Shown here piece by piece: positions 43,306 to 54,803 of a stretch of DNA of 64,000 bases. Each line of letters opens with the position of its first letter. Within the stretch, counting starts at the first letter, position 1. The notes below the pieces were generated by a model. The model did no database searches and was not told the origin of the DNA. It worked only from the letters and a program-made list of their open reading frames with translations. The DNA comes from Clitopilus passeckerianus. Its lineage: Eukaryota; Basidiomycota; Agaricomycetes; Agaricales; Entolomataceae. The stretch covers positions 496,001-560,000 of the forward strand of contig CALYLX010000143.1 of assembly GCA_944990035.1 (NCBI GenBank). The letters run 5' to 3'. Made by a program: the position numbers and the translations under genes.

Positions 43306-45380
43306 TCAAAGACCAGAGATCGTGTACTTCGTAACATCTGTAGTTTCCACCGACCACTTCAGCAGCAACTCCGTGGATTCCTGAGATTCCAAATGGCACT
43401 GCCAGGCAATCATGCCACCCTTCTGCCCTGCACGTCCCTCGCGGTCCCAGTCGGCTGTAATCCCCTTCTTGATGAAACTCGCCGTACTCGAGCTTGAAGT
43501 TGAAGGCTTGTCACCTGAAGCATCACTGGCATGTGGCTGTGTCGGTGTCGAGCTCTGAGCCGTTTTCTTGAACACCGAGGAAGGCGCGACGGTGACCAAC
43601 GCAGGTGCGAGCAACTTGACTTCCAGAGAGGTGTTGTTGGAAACTGGGATCTGGTCGACGACTTTGAGATCAAGTGGGAACTTCTTGCTGTTTGTGATGA
43701 GGATACGTTGCTCGAAGGTCTCGTTGAAGGATTCGCGGAAGGTGTAGCCGGAGCGGCTTGATAGTTGGGTGCGGCGGGGGTAGATGATGCGGATAGAGGG
43801 GTCGTGACTAGAGGGTTGGTCAGCTAGGTCTCTGGAGAAAGAGAGTTGGAAGGTGTGGCTTACCCTAGAGCTAGGCTGAACTTTTCTCTCGGGCTGATTG
43901 CGTCGAGTTCGGTCCTCTTCATGAATGTGCCGTTCAGGTAGATGTTCGCGTTGCCTTTGAGTAATGGGACGTCTGAGGTGTTGCTGAATTTACCCTGCAG
44001 AAACACGGTAGTTAGCACATCAACATCTCCAGATGGTCTGAGGAAAGGTTCTACCTTGATATGAGCCCTCGGATCCACCTTCGGCATCGTAACCCAGGCC
44101 ACCTTCCCACTAAGCTTCAAAGTCGTAACAACAAAGCTGCTGGACGACCCATCACCAAGGATAGTGACCTCCGTTGGAATCTGGAACGTCGCATGCGATA
44201 CAGTTGTAGACTCGCTAACATTGACCAAGCTCGTCATAGTCTGCATCTCCTCAACCTCCTCGCTCACGGTCGGTTCCTCGAGTTGAGGCGGCGGAGGTGG
44301 AGGTGCTGCAGCTGCGGTTCGAGACAGTGATTGGGGGGCAAATGGCAGCTGTGGCGGGTCACCGCGAGACATGCTAGTACGACCGCCAAACCGGCAATGG
44401 TAGTACGAGGCACGTTGGACTAGGGATATTCTCCAGGGTTCAAGGTCATGGGTTTGGCTTTCTAGGGATGGGCTGAGTGTCTCGAGAGTTAGGGATACAT
44501 TTTTCCAGTCCTGAGAGGCGTGAGTGGCTGGGCGGGTGTGATGATGGGTAGAAGAATTACCTCGACTGTGTTCTGGGAGACGGTAGCTTTGTACACGAGG
44601 TCGAGTTGTGCGGCGTCGTCTTCGAGGGTGGCGTGGATGTCGTAGCTAGGTTCCCACTTGCAGTCCTTGATGACTTAAATGATTGACCTTCAGTTAAGCG
44701 TTCAGGTGGAAATGGCGAGAAACTTACAGTATGAGACAAATACGTCTACCTGCCCACCAGACGCAGCAAATAGTTCGACGCTGATATTGGTTCTGAGGCC
44801 GACTGGCTCGGACGATACCGGGCTCGCTTTCCGGATTTCCTGCTCCAGCGAAGCAATCTCGTCCTCCAGTTCGACTGCTCTATCGTCTAGACGTTTGGAG
44901 GTGGTCTCGTAAGCATCTATGGCCTTGGAAATGTCATCTGGACTAGCGTGCTCTGCGGTCAGAGTCGACAAGTAGCGTTGAAGCGCTCTGAAGGATTCGT
45001 TCGTGCGCTGAAGGGCGGTCTGGGCGGAAGTTTTCTTCCTATTGAGGATGGGTAAATTGGGGTCCGTAGTCGAAACGATTGGACCATCCAGGCTTCTAGA
45101 GACCGTGACCCTCCCAATAGTACTATCTGAGTGACCTTGGCCTCGGATTCTATATGCAATATGAGCTGTGGTTCAAAGGATAAGGTAGAGGAAGCACGAA
45201 CCGAACCGAGTCCTTGTCCAAGTCCGTAGGAAGACCATATAGATTTAATCTGGTGGTCCCTTTGTCGATTTCTACTCGTATAGTTCGAGTAACCTCTGCG
45301 CAGTTTGGGTATAGAGTGACTGAAGCAACCGGAGCCTCCTCAGCTCGGGCATCGATAAAATTCGTGGGCGTTGAAGACAT
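43306..45380 (-). CDS. DUF4140/DUF4139 protein (mucoidy-inhibitor-A-like), copy B
   Basis: This is a paralogue of the gene at 36760-38805 with the same architecture. The N-terminal DUF4140 part has VASVTLYPNCAEVTRTIRVE and LNLYGLPTDLDKDSVR. A coiled coil follows (KAIDAYETTSKRLDDRAVEL, EDEIASLEQEIRKA), then NISVELFAASGGQVDVFVSY. The DUF4139 region includes VSHATFQIPTEVTILGDGSS, VKLSGKVAWVTMPKVDPRAH-like sequence (read as LKLSGKVAWVTMPKVDP) and GNANIYLNGTFMKRTELDAI. The C-terminal block is MIAWQCHLESQESTELLLKW. Copy B has a Pro-rich linker (AAAPPPPPPQLEEP) where copy A has its Met/Pro tract, and a Ser-rich insert SDASGDKPSTSSSSTAS near the end. Short introns separate the blocks. The start at 45380 opens MSSTPTNFIDARAEE. 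The copies have diverged considerably, so the duplication is old. Confidence 0.85.
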
Positions 45381-46146
45381 ATGTAGGATCGTAGTAGAGC
45401 AAAGTTGGGGTAGATTTATGTCTCTGCATTATATGTTCTCAAGGTATGTGGAATTTGACAGATACACCACTGTGACTGAGGCCGTGTCGTTCGAGATGTG
45501 CCTGCCTGTCAGTCAGTCGGCACCGAAGGTGTTCGACACATATTTGGTTGCCAAAAGCGTAGGAGAGCGGTGCATCCAGTGTGCGTCCCAGATGTACCCT
45601 TAACATTTTTTGTAGGCTACATATGCATTGAGCAGTCGCCACTGGCAGGCCTTGTCGTTAGTCGTTATGGTGGTCCAATGGGCCAAGATTTGGCTCTTTG
45701 CCGTTTGCACATGTTTGCACTTTCAAATCACATGACCGAAGCTTGTATATTAAGGTCCAGGACGCGTCGCGTTCCGTTAATGGACTTAAGCTGAATCTTG
45801 ACTCGACAAAGACCTGGCGCCGTTGCACATAGGAGATTGTTCAAATATGCCACGCCGGCTTACATTCATTAGACACGCTAAACTCTCGTTGGACGTCGGG
45901 CGGAAAACTTTGATCACAGGATTACATAACTTGTTTGGGCAAAACGCGCACACGTGATCTACGCGTCAAATTTTCCCGCGCATGGTCGTTGATGATGGCC
46001 TGGCCGACTTCCGATTCCGACCTCAAGGTCTCTGCTACCACCACCACCAACGTCGAGCTCGCCGTTGTCTGGCATAAGCTCTTCAACACCAGCGATACCA
46101 GGAAGAGCTAAGACTAAAGGCGGGCTCCTCATACCACCCAAAAACT
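45381..46146. promoter_or_regulatory. Divergent intergenic region between DUF4139 copy B and the Cep57-like gene
   Basis: These 766 bp serve two genes transcribed apart. No additional gene is seen. Short open frames on both strands have no domain features. Confidence 0.4.
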
Positions 46147-49100
46147 ATGAAAAGACACACAGCACCTAGGTCTGTGGTCTCGAATCAGAGCCACAACTCT
46201 GTATTAGACATTAGCATCCACGGCGACGAGCTCGAGAACAGCCGTGTTGCACTTGAAAATAACCTGCAGCACACAGAAATCTCTCTGAGGCTCTCGTCGA
46301 CCTCTGACTCTGAAGGAGAGGACCTCCAACAACGACCAGGCACCCAGCACCACCAATCCCGAGGATATCATGATTCCCCAGAAGAGGAAGCAGAGCACGT
46401 TAGCTCGGTGGAATACCCACGGCACAACTCGAATCCTGGCCAGTTCGCAGAATTCGTCTCTTTTGACCGACTTTCACGGGACCACATAGGTGGCCTCGGC
46501 GACCTCTCGCATCAATCTTCCGTCCACCCATACTCATTTTCTCCCGACGACGACGAGGATGAACGAATGCATGGGATTGACCCATTCCCCACACCGGGCT
46601 TCCCTTCTATGTCGTTAGGTTCTGGTCTTGGCCGAGGCCATGGTGCTGGCGGAGAGACAATCTCGACAGCAGGGCACCATGCCAGTGCTCTCACTCTTAG
46701 CCCAGGACTCGGTGGCCGTTACTGGGCAGCAAGACGGAAAGACGCAAGTCTCAGCGGCGCCGAATATGATCCTGACAGGCCTCTCAAGGACATGCTCGAC
46801 CATGTTGGCATGGGCATGGACAGACTGAGCGTATTCGACATTGAGCCTAGTCGGTCACGATATCCAGTACGTCTCTCCTTTTTTTCTACGTAGTTCACTA
46901 ATTCTAATTACTTTCTCCTCAAGGGCGTAACCTCCCCAAACCAAGGTCCAAAAATGGATACCACTACTGAGTTAGACCGGATATTGGAATCCGGCCGCAT
47001 CCCGCCCACCAACATTGCCAACCTTCGCTCTCCTCTCAATTCGTCAAGTTCAGCTTCCTCCTCCTCTGACGAGCACGATCAGGCCGCTGACAACGCCTCC
47101 AACACATCAGCGAGAAGCAAGCCTAAACTCGCCGACGCCCTAAAGAACAACCTCACTTTCTCCCCAAAACGACCCAGGACAATGGTCGTGTCACCTCCCA
47201 GGCCAACTCAAGCAAGGAGGGAAACCAGGTTCGCGGATGACGAACCACTCGAGATGCCCACTCCGAAGCCCAAACGACGCCTATCCTCAATGGGAACACC
47301 CCACCCCGCCTCTGGGCGCGTCTCCTACCCACATCCCGCCGACCTCAGCGTACTGAGTGCTGGGAGTGCCAAAAGCGGGAAGACGGCTTCTAGTGCTAAG
47401 AGTGGGAAGACGACGAGTGATACTGGGAGCCAGTTCACGCGGATGGCGAGGGGTATTACGAAGGAGATTGAGAAGCAGAGGGGGGCTGTGGCTGAGAGTT
47501 CGAGGAAGGCGTTGGCTGCGCAGGAGGCTGCGAGGAGGGAGAAGGAGGAGAGGGAGAGAGAGTTGGAGAGGCAGTTGAAGGAGAGGCAGGAACGGGAGAG
47601 GGAGAGGGAGGCGAGAGAAAGGGAGAGAGAACGTGAAAGAGAACGTGAAAGGGAGAGGGAAAGAGAAAGGGAAGCCAGGGAAAGGAAGAAGGCTGCTGAG
47701 GCGGCTAAGGCTAGGAGGCCAAGTGCCTTGAAGAAAACGGCTGGAGATGTGTCGGCTGCGAATGTTTTCCTTCCAGATGTTACAGGCCTCACGAGTGCCG
47801 TCGAAAGTCCTGCGAAGGGCTTGGGTATGGGTGGCTATAGGCTCTACGGTGGGGATGGTGGCAGTCCTCGTGAAGTTGAAGGTATGTGATTTCGGCGCAT
47901 TTAGCCACTTAGTGCAAAATTATTGACGTCAACCTCCCCTAGCTCGCTTTGTTGCTACCCTCAACAACGTTCAGAGTAAACTCCTTGCTCTCGAGGAAGA
48001 GAACGGCATTTCCCGCCGCCGAGTTCGAGAGCTCGAGATGGAGCTGGAGGACTGCAAGAGAGAGGTGAAGAAGGGGAGGACGAGAGTCCTTGAGAGGGAG
48101 AGTGACTTGTCGATGCAGAGGCATCACTTTGACAGGAAACTCAAGGATAAGGAGAAAAAGGGAAAGGCGAAGGCCCGCGAAGATGATGATTGGGAAAGTG
48201 TCGAGAGACGATATAAGGAGGCTGTTGAAGAGAAAAAATGTTGGTTCTTGTTGCCCGTTCTCATTTAAACGCAATTTAATCCGTTCTTAACAGCCCTGGA
48301 ATCCCTCATCTCTACCCTCCGAAACCACCTCACCCGCCTCACTTCGGAGCTCTCATCGCATCAAGACCTGCTCACGCAACTGCGAGAGTTGCGAGACGAG
48401 GATGCCGGTGTCATGAAAGCCAAATGCGTGGAGATTGAGAAGCTCAAAGAACACGTGGAAAGGCTTGGTGGCGAGGTTGAAGTCCTCCGTGGAGTGGTTG
48501 AAGAAGGCCTACGCGAACGACGACGCCGAGACCGTGAAGAGCAAGATGGCCTTCGTGAGGAAGAGGTCGCCAAGCAGGAGCAGGAACCCCTCGCTCACCA
48601 GGAACACCACTTCGACCATACCGGCGCTGCTACTCTTGCTGCCAGCGTTAACACTCCTCGTCATAACGCCGAGGCCGACCGGGCAGCTCGAGAGATGTCG
48701 GAAGGGACGAGGCAGAAGCATCGCAACGATTATGGCTACGCATATGATGCGAGTACTGTCGTTCCCGTGGCGCGCTTCCTGGATTCGGCAGAGTTTGAGA
48801 GGATAAGCGCTTCGAGGTCCTTGGATGGAACCAGGCTAGATGGCCGTGACGATGAGGAAGAGGAGGAGGAGAAAGAAGAAGCACAACCACCGAAGAGGAG
48901 AAATGCGATGGTGGAGGATGAAGAGGAAGAGGACGACGACGACAAATTTTACCGATCCGAGTCACCTTCGCCACCGTCTCTTGCCTCAATACAAGCGCAG
49001 GTTGCTGCACCAGGGCCATCCAGGCCTCATCATCAGGATACCCAACATACCCGAGCCCAGTCACGACATGCGAGACCTATCACATCATCACCTAATGCGA

Positions 49101-49914
49101 CTAGGAGACATTCCGACGAGACACCCTTCCCTCAGATCCGAGGTACGCATTTGGAGAAGTTGTTCTTCTCTGCACCAGATCACGACGAGAAGACTTGTGG
49201 GGTTTGCCAGAGACGGGAACGGGCTTCTGGAGGCACGGAGAAGGAACAGGTAGACGAGTGGTTCAGGAGGCGAGAACAGCGCAGGAAAGAGGAGGAGGAG
49301 GATGAAGGCTTCGATGAAGATTCCGACCAGTTCAACGACAACAAGGCACCTGAAGTTGGCAGTTCAAGGTGGAAAGGCAAGGAGCGAGAAAGCGGCGACC
49401 CGAGGTTGAATCCTTGGAAATTGAAGGCTCAGAAGGAGGGGCTTCCTCCGCAGACGGTTGTCGCTCGTGTCATCAGGGAGCTCGAGGACGATTTCACTCA
49501 CTACAAAGGGTCCGTTGCATTGTTTTTTTCCTATTCATCGATAATTGACCTTGTTCGCCTCCAGGATCTATTGCGAGCTTGCAGATCAGTACAAGGAGAT
49601 GGATCCCGTCTCTGATGTTCCCAGGCGGAACGTGCTGGCCAAGCACCTCCGTGAGGTTGTGGACATTCTGGAACAGAAGGTTTGTGCTTCAGCAGAAAGA
49701 CCTTGAAACCGAACTGATCACATCCGTTTAGGGCGACCAAATCGCATCATTATACGATTTGCTCACTTTCAAGGACAAAGCCATATCAGAGTCCATTGTT
49801 CCTCCTGCACAGGCCGCTGCTCAGCCTACACCTCTGGCAACGAAGCTGAGGAACTTGTCAACTATGGCTGTCGCGTCAGGCTCAACGATTAAGAGAGGTT
49901 TCCGAAACCCGTAA
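46147..49914 (+). CDS. Cep57/Ppc89-like spindle-pole-body microtubule-binding protein
   Basis: The C-terminal block LPPQTVVARVIRELEDDFTH, then YCELADQYKEMDPVSDVPRR, VLAKHLREVVDILEQKGDQI and ASLYDLLTFKDKAI resembles the Cep57 microtubule-binding domain. In fission yeast that domain occurs in the spindle-pole-body scaffold Ppc89. A CxxC pair (DEKTCGVCQRRE) precedes it. The N-terminal 450 or so residues are disordered and Ser/Asp-rich. A long coiled-coil region includes KEIEKQRGAVAESSRKALAA and an almost pure Arg/Glu run at 47593-47690. After an intron near 47882 it continues with FVATLNNVQSKLLALEEENG. Further introns lie near 46867, 48238, 49508 and 49681. The start ATG at 46147 begins MKRHTAPRSVVSNQSHNS. 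The role at the spindle pole is inferred from the domain. Confidence 0.8.
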
Positions 49915-50146
49915 CATATTGAGCTTTCTTGATTACAATGTACTTTCTGGTCCGTGTCGAGATTAACCATCGTTCCCTATCTTTCGTGTTCTTATCATTC
50001 ATTCACACTGGTACCAAGTATTTTAGGATACGTGACCGATAATTTATGTATTGTACATAACCATCAGCTATCGATCGATTGTATGCATAGAAATTGAGCT
50101 CGGCTTTTGATTCAATCACGTCGCCCTACAGTACTAAAACAGCTCT

Positions 50147-52183
50147 TTATACGGATATGAGAGTATTGTCGATAGTTAACTGAATCTTTCTCTTCGCTAT
50201 TTTCCCCGCGACCTTGAACATTGGACTGCGAAGGTCCTCCGTTTGAATGCTGTAGATCGCAATTCTGTTCCACGAAGAGACCTCAAGCGCGTCAAGGAAG
50301 CCTTCGTGGCCAACATCCCACGCAGAAATATATAAGACTTTCCCCTCTGCCTGTGGCTCTGGAGACTGAGTTGCTGATCCCTCGGTGGATGCTGTTGGTT
50401 GGGGCCCGACGATCAGAACAGGTGAGAATGTTTCGCTCCATGGAGCGTCACGTTCACAAGAAATTCTGAGGGTGGCCAACACCTTCATGTGAGGCATGGC
50501 CACTTCGACCGCCGGGGGGTCCGACGAATTATCTGCGTCTGTCGTGATTTGACAATAGCTCAAATCCAGGATCTTAATGGATTGGGCAATAGAAAGCAGA
50601 AATTCAGTCAGGACATTGTTTTTGACCTCGACCTTGAAGAGTCCGAGGTGTTGAAGGGATGAAGTCGTTGGATGTAGGAACTGTCGGAGGTGAGTGCTAT
50701 TCAAACACCCCTCGCCAAGCGTGAGCCTCTCCAACCTATATGAGGCGATGAGCTCGTGGGACTGGGAACTTGGGCGTCAGACGAATAGGGGGAGCCACCT
50801 GCGACGATCCAGACGTACCTTGCCATCCGAGCTGCACCATGCATTTAATTAGTCACCCACTTTACGTAGCCGTTTACGAACACGCCTAGCTTCATCTAAT
50901 ATCCAATTCCATGCTGTCAGCCTCTTTAAGCTTGGCCAACGGCAGATTGCCTCTTGAATTCCAGACAAAGTTATATTGCCTGGCGTGCCACGGCTGGAAA
51001 GGAGCATTAATGAGGTTACTGCACGCATATCAGGCAGAATATTTATAATTTTCGAGCAGAAATTGCAGTGTAACTTCAGGTCCCGGATTGAATCAGATCC
51101 TACTGTCATAATTCCCCTGCAAGCCTCTTCAACCAGCTGGTATGGCACCCCCTCGCTTTCAGGCCACTGCTTTTCATCGTTCCAGTCACTATCGTCAAAT
51201 GCCCGTATTAAACTTCCTCGCTCCGGGCGTAGCTGGAGAGACCGGGCAATAGAAATAGGACAACCGCTCTCAAGACGTGACGAGACTTCAGCCCATAGGT
51301 GGTGGGGGAGACCAATCCTCTCAAAAAAGACATCAATGGCAGGTAGCCATGACTTGCGAACGAGGGCGAAAGAGAAAAGCCGTGTCCGCCATATTAATGA
51401 ATCGTCTTGGGTAAATGTGCAAACATAGTGGAAAATATTTTTCGTAATGTGTGCTGGGAGATCTGGGGCGGATACCCTCGAATTCGTCGAGGACAAGACG
51501 TAGACTTGATGGATGGGTGAGCAGCATAGGACGCCTCGCCAGCGGGCACCCCGAAGATCGTTTCGGGCGTAACACATGCAGTTGAGGAGGTTGTAGGCTC
51601 TAAAGTCAAGGTGTAGAACAAATCCTTGACTAATATTCGATAATCTGGCGGTATGTTTATAAGCAACTCGATATCTCGCGGTGGATAAGGGGGGAAGTGT
51701 GTCTGATTGGCGCCTGAGCCTGAGCCCCGAGTACCCCGGTGTGTCAGAGTCCTGGTATAGTTCAAAGATGATAGTGAGGAATGGGCAATCAAGTTGGGAA
51801 TTGGTTGGTTCAGAATTATTCTTGTTGGATCTTCTACTTTCATGATGCGCTCTTATTTGAGGGAGGCCGGGGGAACAGCTATCTGCTTTTGATCTTGTCT
51901 CGATTACGTCCCCAATGCTCTATATCAGCGCCATGAGTTGGAAGTTTGAATCTGAGACGAATGTCGCATGTACCGCTGGCCCAAACTCCCAATCTGACCT
52001 TTCCTCTTGTATGATTACTATCTGCACCCCAGAGAAGGCTCTGCACGATGGGCCATCTAACATGATTGAAAATAGGGCTTCACTGCTCTGAGCACGTCTT
52101 CTGGGGAGTAGCCCATGTATACGGCTGTAGCTGAGCCAATATGCATCGGAAACGTGTTCAGAAACCTGGTGATAAGAAAACAT
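50147..52183 (-). CDS. F-box-like family protein, array member F1
   Basis: This is one of four paralogues of an uncharacterised family in this window. Its exon 1 begins at 52183 (MFSYHQVSEHVS) and carries the N-terminal module SYSRIHGLLPRR...ALFSIMLDG...VQIVIIQEE. An intron from GTACAT to TATAG (about 51907-51965) joins it to SIGDVIETRSK. LTIIFELYQDSD, FVLHLDFRAYNLL and then the F-box-like block follow: SAPDLPAHITKNIFHY, RLFSFALVRKSWLPAIDVFF, ERIG and LRPERGSLIRAFDD. The C-terminal LRR-like part, ERLTLGEGCLNSTHL through ALEVSSWNRIAIYS, lies at 50147-50740 after further introns. F-box-like proteins often recruit substrates to SCF ubiquitin ligases; that role is not shown here. It is the most divergent of the three minus-strand copies. 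Exon limits around 50740-50900 are uncertain. Confidence 0.65.
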
Positions 52184-52291
52184 CCGTTCGCTTTGTGAAA
52201 GGAACCTACGAAGATGAGATGTTGCTCAAGTTGACGCGGAGTCATCTAAATACGGTGATAGACTGATTGGGTTATCAGCATCTGACGGATG

Positions 52292-54480
52292 CTACATCGT
52301 GGGCACACGAGAACGAAGTAGAGACGACCACTTTAGATCTATCCCTCTCCTCTCAGCTACCTCTCTCGTAGCATTAGCTATTTCTGCGGTCTGTTGCGAG
52401 TTAATATATTGGGCAATTTTGATGCACTTCCAAGTGGAAGTTTCCAGCACTGAGGACGCCCGATCACCTGCTAGCAGGACTCCACGAAGAAGTAGTGTCC
52501 TTCCCCTTGTAGGCGTATCGCAGCCTTGAGAAGGTCCATTAAGGTGAATTGTAGGGCCCGCAAGCAGGGAACAAGAGAGTCCTGGTCCTTTCAAGGGCGG
52601 GGTACAAACAATTTGGAGCGTAGTCAGAGCCTTCAATCGCGGGAGTGCTGTCTCGACCGCGTGAGGTTCCGAGGGCTCATGAACGAGGCTCATACGTATA
52701 AGCTCGAGATGGGAGAGGGAAGAACGGACAATGAGGAGGAAGTCGTGTAGATCACGGTTGGTCACGACAGTTTCCTCTAACCTGAGTTCCTGGAGCGATG
52801 ATGGTGCGCTAGTGTTGATGAAACGGGAAAGGTCTTCCAGCTGCGAAGCTCTAATGCGATTGAGTGAGAGCATTTCTATATAGTATTCAGGGTGCATGGG
52901 AGGTCGCTTTTGGAATCGAATTATCAGAGATCTCATCGGAGTCAAACTTATTATGAACATCTCACCTGGTCGAGACTTGCTGTGTCCTTGAGTGGGCATT
53001 TGGAGCTAGGTCGAATCAGAAGCTGTACGCGCACGGACAAGGTAAACACTTACTTTCTGTGCCAATTCATCACCGTCAACCTTTTAAGCTTGACCCATTT
53101 CTGTATTGTGTCTTGCACCTCTCGAACGGACACCGGACCATGTTCCGTCGGCATTACAGGATTATCGTCCCTTTCATCTAGCCAGAATACAGCCGACTTA
53201 ACGATGGCCATATGCCGCAAGACATCCTGCGTGACCCAGAAAAAGTCTTGCTCAATTCCGAGTGTTTCAATCGACTGAGAGCCGGCCTGAATTATGTCTT
53301 TACATGCACCGTTGATTCTATCAACGCCTGCCTGGTTGATAGTAACCTCTCCGGGATAAAAATCGTCTGCTTCAGGATGGCGGAGGTACTCTTGACGGAC
53401 GTAATGTGTTCGCAGGTACGAAATACGGGGTTTTTCACTGTACGCCTTAATGAGAAGGCCTCTTTCTGGCCTTGCTCGCAGAGATTTAGCTATCAGTGCT
53501 GGATTCCCTAGATTGGGGCAATTGTTGGACACGGCATCTGACCCAATCCTCTCAAAGAGGGTTTCAAGCGCTGGGAGCCAGGATTTGCGTATCAGGGCAT
53601 ACGAGAGTAGCGTAGCCTTCCAGGACGTGTCATATATCGGTATTTCAATGGCATGAAGGACGATTGATTTGATAATGTTCGAGGGTAGATCTGGGGCTGC
53701 GTACTGGCGTTTACGGGGATGCGGTACGATTCGTACTTCGTAAGTCGGAAGAGGGGCTACACCGGTTAGGTAGGAGCGGGGAGGTGACCACGAAAGAATT
53801 CCAAAATCAAGGTATAACATGATTGACCTATTGCTGTTTGGAAGACTCCAGGTCCGATCATAGGCAATAAGGCGGGGTGATACAAGGCCGTGGTCAATTG
53901 GTAAATGGCTTGGGTCCCCTCGGAATCGGGCAGAGCAATGTAATTTGGGGATCTGAGTATTGATCCCAAAGCGTCGGGCATCGATTCCAAGTTCGAAGAC
54001 GAGAGTGAGAATGTCCCAGTCTTCGGGATTGTCAACTTGCATTGCCGACGAGGCTACGGAGCTATTTCTTGCTCGATGCTTTCTCAACATATCTCTATAT
54101 GTTTCAGCATCGATGGAAGAACCGGAAAGTTGGGCTCTTGGGCCCCGCAAGCGCCTGAAGTCAACCAGATCTCTGAGAGTCTGCAAAATCAGATCGTTGG
54201 CAATTGGGGTGACGAGATGACACACCTGGGTGCTGTATCCGGCACGTTGGGGGTCAGATTCATCGAGTTTGTTAACAATGATCACCCGAACACCACCGAG
54301 AGATTCGTGTGACCCTGCGTCCAACACAATGGATATAAGGTATTCATTTCCGTGTTTTGAATTGAGAGTTTGATGTCCTTCGTAGCAATTGTAGCTGATC
54401 CAGTGGTTGGTCGTAGCATTATGCGAAGGCTCCTTCGATTCCATAGAGTCAACAGCTGTAGCATCACCGTGCTGGCCCAT
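52292..54480 (-). CDS. F-box-like family protein, array member F2
   Basis: This copy is very close to F3. The N-terminal module is HWISYNCYEGHQTLNSKHGN then EYLISIVLDAGSHESLGGVR and VIIVNKLDE. A phase-0 intron (GTGTGTCA to TTTTGCAG, about 54184-54231) follows YSTQ and happens to be readable through. Next are LRDLVDFRRLRG, YRDMLRKHRARN, ILTLVFELGIDARRF, RLIAYDRTWSLPNSNRSIML and YLDFGILSW. The F-box-like block is APDLPSNIIKSIVLHAIEI, TSWKATLLSYALIRKSWLPA, LFERIG and SLRARPERGLLIKAY. The C-terminal LRR-like part has SAPSSLQELRLEETVVTNRD, LHDFLLIVRSSLSHLEL, LPRLKALTTLQIVC and ATREVAERRGIDL. The start is taken at 54480 (MGQHGDATAVDS), which aligns with F3. A telomere-repeat-like element lies about 75-100 bp upstream. 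Confidence 0.72.
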
Positions 54481-54552
54481 ACCAAGACTCGTCGGGAGGA
54501 GACAAAACGTGGAATGTTGAACTTTGAAGGTCACCGTGACGCGGTTTGTTCA

Positions 54553-54581
54553 AACCCAAGTTTAGGGCTGGCTAGGGTTAG
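54553..54581. promoter_or_regulatory. Telomere-repeat-like element upstream of F2
   Basis: AACCCAAGTTTAGGGCTGG followed by CTAGGGTTAG closely matches the element upstream of F3 (57048-57077), at the same distance of about 75-100 bp from the start codon. The TTAGGG and AACCC cores resemble telobox motifs. Confidence 0.55.
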
Positions 54582-54803
54582 CCTGACATAATCTCTCTAA
54601 GTTGGAAATCACAATTGGTGAAACGACGATGAAGGGATGACCATCCATGCCCCTCACGAAAACAGCGTACTGAGGCAGTGGAATCCACATTTCAAGGTTA
54701 TATATTATTCAATTGTTCAGAGCCGGCTGAATACAGGGGTGCTGGTTTGGTTCTCCACGCCTAACGCACTATGTACTACATTTAACGAAAGCCAAAATAC
54801 GAA

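Noticed and set aside
50221..52750. Plus-strand open frames antisense to the F-box-like genes
   Set aside because: They are shadows of the minus-strand paralogues, whose shared motifs fix the coding strand.
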